Below the pieces are notes generated by a model. The model worked only from the letters and a program-made list of their open reading frames with translations, was not told where the DNA came from and did no database searches. 34,353 bases of DNA, taken from an uncultured Eubacteriales bacterium (GTDB taxonomy: Bacteria > Bacillota > Clostridia > Oscillospirales > Acutalibacteraceae). Shown piece by piece: positions 1-6,168 of the stretch (positions are counted from its first letter, which is position 1; every line of letters starts with the position of its first letter). The stretch covers positions 1 to 34,353 of the forward strand of contig UQEU01000014.1 of the NCBI GenBank assembly GCA_900540085.1, in the 5' to 3' direction. A program made the position numbers and the translations under genes.

Positions 1-11
1 CTTTTCCTTTT

Positions 12-30
12 CCACCTGCATAGCAGGTGG
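12..30 (+). terminator. Hairpin, possible terminator of a gene upstream of the window
   Basis: An 8-bp perfect stem (CCACCTGC/GCAGGTGG) with a 3-base loop is followed on the plus strand by a loose T-rich run (TTGTCTTTGTT). It would end a plus-strand transcript entering from the left edge. The T tract is interrupted, so it is a modest candidate. Confidence 0.5.
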
Positions 31-56
31 TTGTCTTTGTTGCAAACAAAACAAAT

Positions 57-86
57 AAGGCAGATGCGTAAAATCGCATCTGCCTT
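57..86. terminator. Terminator behind the fumarase beta gene
   Basis: A 12-bp stem built on GGCAGATGCG/CGCATCTGCC closes a 6-base loop and is T-rich on both sides. It begins a few bases past the stop codon of the minus-strand gene ending at 91, so it probably ends that transcript. It could also act on a plus-strand transcript from the left. Confidence 0.8.
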
Positions 87-90
87 GTTT

Positions 91-618
91 TTATCTTTCA
101 TATATATTTCCACCGTTACAATCTACTGCAACTATAAGCGGAAAATCTTTTATTGTCATTTTCTTGACCGATTCACAGCCCAAATCATCATACGCTATTA
201 CTTCGCACTCTTTAATGCACTTTGAAGCAAGTGCACCGGCACCGCCGATAGCACAAAGATATACAGCCTTATTTCTGACAACAGCGTCACAAACTGCCTG
301 ACTTCTCTCTCCCTTTCCTATCATAGCGACAACTCCCAAATCAAGAAGTTTCGGTGCATAAGGGTCCATTCTTCCGGAAGTAGTAGGACCACAAGCACCG
401 ACTGCCAATCCTTGCGGAGCCGGAGTAGGACCTGCATAATAAATGACTGCATCCTTTAAACTATACGGTAATTCTTCGTTATTTTCAATTGCACTGACAA
501 TTCTTTTATGTGCTGCATCTCTTGAAGTATATACTGTACCGCTGAGCAGAACACGGTCCTTACACTTCAAAACAGTCGCATATTCTCTCAACTGAGAAGT
601 ATTTATTTTATATTCCAT
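91..618 (-). CDS. Fumarate/tartrate hydro-lyase beta subunit (class I, Fe-S type)
   Basis: A 175-residue protein matching the beta (C-terminal) domain of class I fumarases and L-tartrate dehydratases, which reversibly hydrate fumarate to malate or dehydrate tartrate. Residues 77-85 carry the family signature GPTTSGRMD, followed by a conserved PKLLDLGV stretch and a glycine-rich GGAGAL segment near 125-130. Length is right for a stand-alone beta subunit. The [4Fe-4S] cluster and catalytic cysteines belong to the alpha subunit, so this protein needs a partner, and no alpha gene is present in the window. The start overlaps the end of the upstream coiled-coil gene by 11 bases and has no clear Shine-Dalgarno, so translation is probably coupled. 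Whether the substrate is fumarate or tartrate cannot be told from this subunit. Confidence 0.88.
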   Translation of the reverse strand: MEYKINTSQLREYATVLKCKDRVLLSGTVYTSRDAAHKRIVSAIENNEELPYSLKDAVIYYAGPTPAPQGLAVGACGPTTSGRMDPYAPKLLDLGVVAMIGKGERSQAVCDAVVRNKAVYLCAIGGAGALASKCIKECEVIAYDDLGCESVKKMTIKDFPLIVAVDCNGGNIYER

Positions 619-844
619 CTTTTTTCATCTTTTCGATAGTATTTTTTAATTGCTCATTTTCTTCTTCAAGTGACTGAAGCAGAGAAATGTTTTGAGACAA
701 TTCTCTTTGCGATTCTTTTACAATAAAATCGAGATTAGAATTGACAATTTCCAATCGCTGACACTCAAAGTTTGCATCTTCAAGTGCAGCAGTAAGGCGA
801 GCAACTTCTTCTTTTAATTTTTCGGTTTCATTTTTAAATATCAT
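608..844 (-). CDS. Small coiled-coil protein, unknown function
   Basis: A 78-residue, highly charged protein with leucine/isoleucine heptad spacing along nearly its whole length (residues 5-72) and Glu/Lys/Asn/Gln-rich flanks, so a long alpha-helical coiled coil is predicted. No signal peptide, membrane segment or catalytic motif is visible. It overlaps the fumarase beta gene by 11 bases and starts 24 bases after a terminator-like hairpin behind the parvulin gene. The ribosome binding site is weak (GGATGG). I do not recognise a family; ZapA/ZapB- or DivIC-like small coiled coils look similar in composition, but similarity of composition is not evidence of homology. The tight overlap suggests co-expression with the hydro-lyase subunit. 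Confidence 0.65.
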   Translation of the reverse strand: MIFKNETEKLKEEVARLTAALEDANFECQRLEIVNSNLDFIVKESQRELSQNISLLQSLEEENEQLKNTIEKMKKDGI

Positions 845-867
845 AACAAACCATCCATTAACAAAAT

Positions 868-886
868 GAGGCTGCTAAGCAGCCTC
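868..886 (-). terminator. Hairpin behind parvulin gene 1
   Basis: A perfect 8-bp stem GAGGCTGC/GCAGCCTC with a 3-base loop lies just past the stop codon of the parvulin gene and is followed on the minus strand by TTTTGTT. The short, interrupted T run and the next start codon 24 bases away suggest partial termination rather than a hard stop. Confidence 0.7.
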
Positions 887-890
887 AAAA

Positions 891-2543
891 TTATGAACCA
901 AAGTCAATATCAGTATCTATTTCAAAAAATCTTGAGCCGAACCAATTTGTCTTGATTTTATATGACTCGTCAAGACTGTTTGCAATAGCCTGTGTATCAT
1001 CGGAAGCAAGAGCCTGCTTTGCTGTATATTTCCAAACCGGCATATCTGTCGGACCTACAAAATACATAATATGGTATCCGTATGTAGATTGAACAATGGC
1101 TGTATCTCCTACTTTTCTTGAAGAATCGAAGCACCAGTTACCAAAGGTGTTTACCATTTGACCCGGAACAACATCTTCATAAAGACCACCGTCTTCAGCG
1201 TTATCTTCAGAGTATTCTTTAGCAAGAGCGGCAAATGAAGTTTCGGTTTTTTCGCCGTCTTTCCATTCTTTCAATACTTTTTCAGCTTTATCATAAGCAG
1301 CTTTCCATTGAGCTTCTGTCGTTGCACCCGAAGTGCTGTCTTTTTCCGCTTTAATAAGGATATGACGAACATCAACTGTATTTACATCTGACAATACAGA
1401 CGGAGAAATTACATATACAACAGTTGTTGAATATTGATAAATATCTCCCGATTTTCTATCTGATGAGAATAACCAATCAAGACCTGTTGACTTACCGTCT
1501 TCGTTTGATACTGTTAAAGCATATTTTTTATCTGTGAGTGTTTTCTTTGTAGCGTACAATTCAAGTGAATTGTTTGGGTCTTTATACAAATCTTTTTCAG
1601 CATCTGCCGAATATTTTACTGCAAGGTCAGCAAAATTTGAACCGTTTGCCTTGAGTTCGTCTTTAAACTTTTTAGCGTCATCTTCGGTATCGCATTCAAA
1701 AATCTTAACATTTACAGAAACGAGTTCGTCTTTATGTTCTTTAAGATATGTTTCATACTCGTTTTCTTGATACTCTTTACTTGACTGTTCTTTTGCAAGA
1801 GACTGAGCATAGTTTTCTGCAATATAAGAAACTTTTGCTTCTTCTTTAAATACTTTTTCAGTTACGCCTTTACCCATTGCTTTTACGAGGTAAGCAGAAA
1901 GTGTATAGCCGTACTTTTCAGCTTGCTTTTTGTACTCTTCCATTGTTTCGTCAAGTTCTTTTTGTTGTTCGTCTGTAATTGAAGGAACTTCACCGTTATT
2001 AGCCTTTATAGCTTCGTTGTAGTACAAATAGTTTGTGCGGATTTTCTCCAAAACATCTTTTTCAATTCTCTCAAGCCAAGTTATTTTCTTATCTTTATTG
2101 TCAGGGTCTTCTGTTTCCTGTTTTGAGAGTTTCTTTGAAAAATCAACATCAAGTCCGTAATCTTTAGGGTCAAGACCGTAAGTGCTGTACTGTGCAGCCA
2201 TATTTTTATAACTATTATAAACAGTAGCAAAATAATAATTGTACTGACCTACCGTGATTTTCATTTTGTCTTCGCCGTTTGTTACAGTAGCAGCCGTTAA
2301 ATTGTTTGCTGCACCGATATACGACAAAAAGCCATGTCTGATTGTTCCTGTTGCAACATAGGTTGCCAAGAGAGCAACTACAACCACAACAGCCACAACT
2401 GAAGAAACTATTTTCTTCGTATTTTTTGAAATATGACGCTTTTTGCTTTTTGCTTTTTTTGTTTTTACATTTTTTTCAGAAGACTTTTTGCCTCCGCTGA
2501 CAAGTAAATCTTCTTCCATTTCATTCATTTCTTTTTTTGCCAT
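891..2543 (-). CDS. Membrane-anchored parvulin-type peptidyl-prolyl isomerase (PrsA/SurA-like) 1
   Basis: A 550-residue foldase. Residues 1-44 form a lysine-rich cytoplasmic tail, 45-64 a single valine-rich membrane helix, and the rest lies outside. A SurA/PrsA-like N-terminal chaperone region follows, containing a tyrosine-rich GQYNYYF patch soon after the membrane. The parvulin domain spans about 392-497, opening with VRHILI and closing with YGYHIMYF. It would isomerise X-Pro bonds and assist folding of exported proteins. Unlike classical PrsA it has no lipobox, so anchoring is by the helix. The start has the ribosome binding site AAGGAAG. The neighbouring gene at 2653-4428 encodes a paralogue. 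A 109-base gap between them carries a possible promoter, so the pair may be read both together and separately. Confidence 0.88.
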   Translation of the reverse strand: MAKKEMNEMEEDLLVSGGKKSSEKNVKTKKAKSKKRHISKNTKKIVSSVVAVVVVVALLATYVATGTIRHGFLSYIGAANNLTAATVTNGEDKMKITVGQYNYYFATVYNSYKNMAAQYSTYGLDPKDYGLDVDFSKKLSKQETEDPDNKDKKITWLERIEKDVLEKIRTNYLYYNEAIKANNGEVPSITDEQQKELDETMEEYKKQAEKYGYTLSAYLVKAMGKGVTEKVFKEEAKVSYIAENYAQSLAKEQSSKEYQENEYETYLKEHKDELVSVNVKIFECDTEDDAKKFKDELKANGSNFADLAVKYSADAEKDLYKDPNNSLELYATKKTLTDKKYALTVSNEDGKSTGLDWLFSSDRKSGDIYQYSTTVVYVISPSVLSDVNTVDVRHILIKAEKDSTSGATTEAQWKAAYDKAEKVLKEWKDGEKTETSFAALAKEYSEDNAEDGGLYEDVVPGQMVNTFGNWCFDSSRKVGDTAIVQSTYGYHIMYFVGPTDMPVWKYTAKQALASDDTQAIANSLDESYKIKTNWFGSRFFEIDTDIDFGS

Positions 2544-2583
2544 TATATAATCTTCCTTAAATTAAAATAATTTTATGATAAAC

Positions 2584-2612
2584 ATTTTACACTATTTCAA
2601 AAACTTTTACAA
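2584..2612 (-). promoter_or_regulatory. Candidate sigma-A promoter for parvulin gene 1
   Basis: On the minus strand, TTGTAA (2612-2607) is separated by 17 bases from TAAAAT (2589-2584), 40 bases upstream of the start codon. The match is fair, and the surrounding DNA is so AT-rich that chance matches are likely. Confidence 0.4.
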
Positions 2613-2652
2613 TAGTTAATTAAATATTATATATTTTTTAACAAAAATTGTA

Positions 2653-4428
2653 CTAATTTGTTGTAACTTCTGCTGAAGGTTTTTTATTATTTACCTTTGA
2701 ATATCCTGCACGTTTAACTGTTTTATAACTGTCAAGGAACTCATTTTCTTTTTCAAGTAAAATATCTTCTTTTACCTGATATTTATAACTCGGTGCGCAA
2801 TCAACAAAAAACATTATATGATAGCCGAATTTCGACTTAACGATTTCAACATCGCCGTACTTTCTGCTTTCATCTGTTGACCAATTTTCAAACTCTTCGA
2901 CCATTTCGCCTTTCGGAACTTTGTCATACAAACCGCCGTATGCAACTCCGGGGTCTGTTGAATACTCATCGGAAAGTTTTGCAAAAGAAAGTTCTGTTTT
3001 GTCGCCGTCCATATACTCTTTCAAAACTTCGTTTGTCTTTTCATACGCAGCATCCCACTCTTCTTGAGTGTATTCTTTTTCCGTCGTTGTTGACGACTCT
3101 TCTTCGTCTGCCGATTCAGGCTGAATTAAAATATGACGAACAGAGTACAATACTTCATCGTTATATTTCGGTTGTCCGAGTTTTATAACTGCGTATATTT
3201 GTGAATCTGACTCCGATACAACATATTTAGTAGAATTTACTGCCGTATCGTCACTGAAAAGCCATTCAACAATTTCAGGTTCCCAAGTTTCATTGCTTTT
3301 TGTCATATTACTTTGAATTTTTGCTTCGATTTCTGCAACTGCCTGTTCTTCAGTACCGCCGTAATATGTTAAATATTGGCTAATAAGGTCGGAACACAAA
3401 GTCGGAATAAGTGCTTTAAAAGACTTAAAATCTTTAACATCTGCAAGTGCTTTTTCAACTTTTGCAACAGTTTCTTTTTCAGACGATTTATCTTCAGAAT
3501 CGTATGCTATTTGCAAATATGCGTAAGGCACTTCTTCATACGCAGAACTGTCTTTTGAAAGTTTTTCTTCAATTTCTTCATCTGTCGCTTTTGTTTCAAT
3601 TAAATACTCATTGTAGTATTTTTTAGCGAGAGTAAGTTGCGTCAAATATTTTTCATAGGTTTCTGCACCGCAATACTCCCCGTAAAGTTCTTGCGTATAT
3701 TTGTCCAATGACATTGAAGACGCAGAAGCACTGTCTTTCAAACTTTTAATAGACTCATTTATGGTTTGTTTTTCGTCTTTTGTAAGTTCAAATCCTTTTT
3801 CAACCGCTTTTGAATAGTAAGCGGCAACATATTTTATTTGTTCAACAGTGTCGTTTTTATACTTTTCAGCCCAAATAATCTCGTTTCCGTCTTTATCAAC
3901 TGTATTTGAATTCAAGTCAATCATACCTTGAGAAGCATAATTGGCATAATTATTGTAAACCATATTATAATAGAAATTGTACATACCGACACTGATTTTT
4001 TCATCACCGACAGTCATAGCGACATTGCCCGGATTGAGTTTTTCGTGTGAATTCGGTTTTGTATAGTATTTGAAGCCCAAAACACCTATCACGATGAAAA
4101 TAACTGCGACAATTACGGCAATACCCGTAAATTTGAAAACATCTGTATTTACAGTAACCTGTTTTTCGTTGCTGTTATAGTTTTTTTCATACTGTGCATT
4201 GTCATCTTTATGCGATGAAATCTCTATTTTGGAATTGTTTGAATCAAAAACAATGCTTTGAGAAAGTGCAGGAGCTTCTGCTTCAAAATTCCAACTGTCA
4301 TTTTCTTCATAACTAACATTTTCGGGAATGTATGAAGTTGACTTTTGTTCGTTGTTGTTTTCAACCTTTTTGTCATTTTCAATCTCATTATTTTCATTTT
4401 GAGTTAAGTCTTTTTCTTTATCGTCCAT
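2653..4428 (-). CDS. Membrane-anchored parvulin-type peptidyl-prolyl isomerase 2, with long cytoplasmic tail
   Basis: A 591-residue paralogue of the next gene. Residues 1-99 are an Asn/Glu/Lys/Ser-rich, probably disordered cytoplasmic tail; a membrane helix runs about 100-120; the extracytoplasmic part starts with the same patch (GMYNFYYNMVYNNY region) seen in its paralogue. The parvulin domain spans about 430-545 (VRHILI ... FGYHIMFF) and contains a Ser/Thr/Glu-rich insertion right after VRHILI. No lipobox is visible. The expected role is folding of secreted or wall-associated proteins. The ribosome binding site is AGAGGTG and a good promoter lies at 4482-4510. No convincing terminator separates it from the downstream paralogue, so the two are likely one transcription unit. 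Confidence 0.87.
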   Translation of the reverse strand: MDDKEKDLTQNENNEIENDKKVENNNEQKSTSYIPENVSYEENDSWNFEAEAPALSQSIVFDSNNSKIEISSHKDDNAQYEKNYNSNEKQVTVNTDVFKFTGIAVIVAVIFIVIGVLGFKYYTKPNSHEKLNPGNVAMTVGDEKISVGMYNFYYNMVYNNYANYASQGMIDLNSNTVDKDGNEIIWAEKYKNDTVEQIKYVAAYYSKAVEKGFELTKDEKQTINESIKSLKDSASASSMSLDKYTQELYGEYCGAETYEKYLTQLTLAKKYYNEYLIETKATDEEIEEKLSKDSSAYEEVPYAYLQIAYDSEDKSSEKETVAKVEKALADVKDFKSFKALIPTLCSDLISQYLTYYGGTEEQAVAEIEAKIQSNMTKSNETWEPEIVEWLFSDDTAVNSTKYVVSESDSQIYAVIKLGQPKYNDEVLYSVRHILIQPESADEEESSTTTEKEYTQEEWDAAYEKTNEVLKEYMDGDKTELSFAKLSDEYSTDPGVAYGGLYDKVPKGEMVEEFENWSTDESRKYGDVEIVKSKFGYHIMFFVDCAPSYKYQVKEDILLEKENEFLDSYKTVKRAGYSKVNNKKPSAEVTTN

Positions 4429-4481
4429 GAAATAGCACCTCTGGATATTTTTAAAATGTTGAGAAAAAACACTTTTATAAC

Positions 4482-4510
4482 ATTATACATTATCGCTCTT
4501 TTATTTGCAA
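4482..4510 (-). promoter_or_regulatory. Promoter for the parvulin operon
   Basis: On the minus strand TTGCAA (4510-4505), a 17-base spacer and a perfect TATAAT (4487-4482) lie about 55 bases upstream of the start of parvulin gene 2. Confidence 0.72.
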
Positions 4511-4603
4511 TACTAATCATTTATTTACATTTAACTATATGTAAATTTTAAATTAATAAATAATATAAACATATAAATAATATAACTATTATTATAAATT
4601 AAT

Positions 4604-4635
4604 TTGCAATAAACATAAAAATGTAGTATTATAAT
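4604..4635 (+). promoter_or_regulatory. Promoter for the Wzy-like gene
   Basis: TTGCAA (4604-4609) is followed after 17 bases by TATTAT (4627-4632), with an overlapping TATAAT at 4630-4635. It diverges from the parvulin promoter about 100 bases away, and the start codon at 4670 follows. Confidence 0.65.
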
Positions 4636-4669
4636 TTAGTACGCACTGTTTGTGCAGAAAGGAAATACG

Positions 4670-6064
4670 ATGAATACGGCTATTGAAAAACTCAAAACAA
4701 GCTGCAAATCAGACCCTGCTTGGTCATGGCTGATTGCAACGATTTCGACATTTTTCATATTACCTGAATACATTTCGCCATTTATACTTTTCACTGCATT
4801 TATTGTTTTCAAAAGACAATGGAGCAAGGAAAACAAAAAAGCTCGTCTTGGAACACTCGGAAAAATTGAGCTTTGTCTTATGGGATATATGCTTTTAAGC
4901 ACGCTTTGGTCTGACACCAAACTCGACACGCTCGGTATGTCGGGCTTATGGTTCGGAATGTTACTTGTACAGGTAATGATATATAATTTAGCAAGAACAA
5001 AAGAAAGAGTTGACACCATACTCAAAACTGTTGTCTTTGGTGCGTCTGTTAACGGACTTGTTGCATCTGTTCAAATTGTTACATATTTATTATTTAAAGA
5101 AAACTTGATTTCACAAAAATTTGTACTTGTAACACCGTTTTACAAAACTTTGGACAAAATAGTGTACAGTTCTTTACCTTTTGAAATAAGCACTAAAACT
5201 TTTGACGACCGTGCCTGTGGATTTTTTTCAAACCCCAACTTACTTGCATCTTTATTGGTGGCATCTTTACCGATTGCCATTTATCTTCTAATCAATGCAA
5301 AATCTGCAAAAAATAAAACAATCTATTATTTTGCAAACATATTGATAACTTGCGGAATAAGTGCAACAATGTCAAGAACAGGCTGTGTGATTGCACTTGC
5401 AGGTTGGGTTTTGGCATTTATTTTACTTGTAAAGCGTTCTTCAAAAGAACTCATTTCGGTAGGAATACCGGCGTTTGCACTTTTGATTGCATCTGTATTA
5501 ACAAGATACGGAGTTATATTCAAACCCGAAGTAATACCGACAGTACCGACGGGACTTGTCGGAAACCTTGAAGCAAAGCAATCTTCTGCCGTTCACTTTG
5601 AAATATGGGAGTCTTTGCTTGACTATCTTTTCAACAATCCGATGGTATTTTTGTTCGGCTCCGGATTTGGCTGTGAAGGTACAGGAACAATACTTAATAC
5701 ATTTTACGACCTCAACAAACCACACGCTCACAACTTCATTATAGAAATTTGGGTAGAAATAGGTTTGGTCGGCTTAATTGCATTACTCAGTGTAATCATT
5801 ATAGCAATAAAAAAATTGCTTGAAATTAATGCAGACACCAAAAAGAAGTACTCACTTTTAGTCTGTGCCACAACTTCACTTATTGTGTTTCTTGGATTTG
5901 GAATTACAGACTATATATTCGGTTCGCCGAAACAGATATTTATATTCCTTATGATTATAGGAATCATACAGGCTATTTATTATTCATATAACGGAGAAAA
6001 TGTAACAACTTTAAGTGGTTTTAAAAAAGTTATTAAAAGGAATTACAAAAACGCAATTAAATAG
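4670..6064 (+). CDS. O-antigen ligase/polymerase-like membrane protein (Wzy_C family)
   Basis: A 464-residue polytopic membrane protein with about 10-12 hydrophobic segments. Two family marks are visible: a GFFSNPN(L/I)LA-type loop at about 184-193, and the HAHN motif at 352-355 followed by an EIG-LVGL stretch, as in O-antigen ligases, Wzy polymerases and teichuronic-acid-type polymerases. These enzymes join or polymerise undecaprenyl-linked glycans on the outer face of the membrane. ATG 4670 was chosen because AGAAAGGA sits 7 bases upstream; an in-frame GTG at 4652 overlaps that site and is unlikely. The gene stands alone between a divergent and a convergent unit, with its own promoter and terminator and no glycosyltransferases beside it. 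Whether it polymerises or transfers glycans is not decidable here. Confidence 0.82.
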   Translation: MNTAIEKLKTSCKSDPAWSWLIATISTFFILPEYISPFILFTAFIVFKRQWSKENKKARLGTLGKIELCLMGYMLLSTLWSDTKLDTLGMSGLWFGMLLVQVMIYNLARTKERVDTILKTVVFGASVNGLVASVQIVTYLLFKENLISQKFVLVTPFYKTLDKIVYSSLPFEISTKTFDDRACGFFSNPNLLASLLVASLPIAIYLLINAKSAKNKTIYYFANILITCGISATMSRTGCVIALAGWVLAFILLVKRSSKELISVGIPAFALLIASVLTRYGVIFKPEVIPTVPTGLVGNLEAKQSSAVHFEIWESLLDYLFNNPMVFLFGSGFGCEGTGTILNTFYDLNKPHAHNFIIEIWVEIGLVGLIALLSVIIIAIKKLLEINADTKKKYSLLVCATTSLIVFLGFGITDYIFGSPKQIFIFLMIIGIIQAIYYSYNGENVTTLSGFKKVIKRNYKNAIK

Positions 6065-6068
6065 AACT

Positions 6069-6104
6069 AAAAAAACGGTCATCTATAAAGACGACCGTTT
6101 TTTA
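6069..6104 (+). terminator. Terminator of the Wzy-like gene
   Basis: An 11-bp stem (AAAAAACGGTC/GACCGTTTTTT) with a 12-base loop, ending in a run of T, begins a few bases after the stop codon. Confidence 0.85.
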
Positions 6105-6131
6105 TATCGCAAATATTTACATATAAAAATC

Positions 6132-6157
6132 AAAAGCGATGCCAAAGCATCGCTTTT
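6132..6157 (-). terminator. Terminator of the baiN-cmk-plsC-ispH/S1 run
   Basis: A stem AAAAGCGATGC/GCATCGCTTTT around a 4-base loop lies just past the stop codon of the minus-strand gene ending at 6169. It also has a T run on the plus strand, so it backs up the terminator at 6069-6104 as a two-way barrier. Confidence 0.8.
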
Positions 6158-6168
6158 TGTTATAAAAA

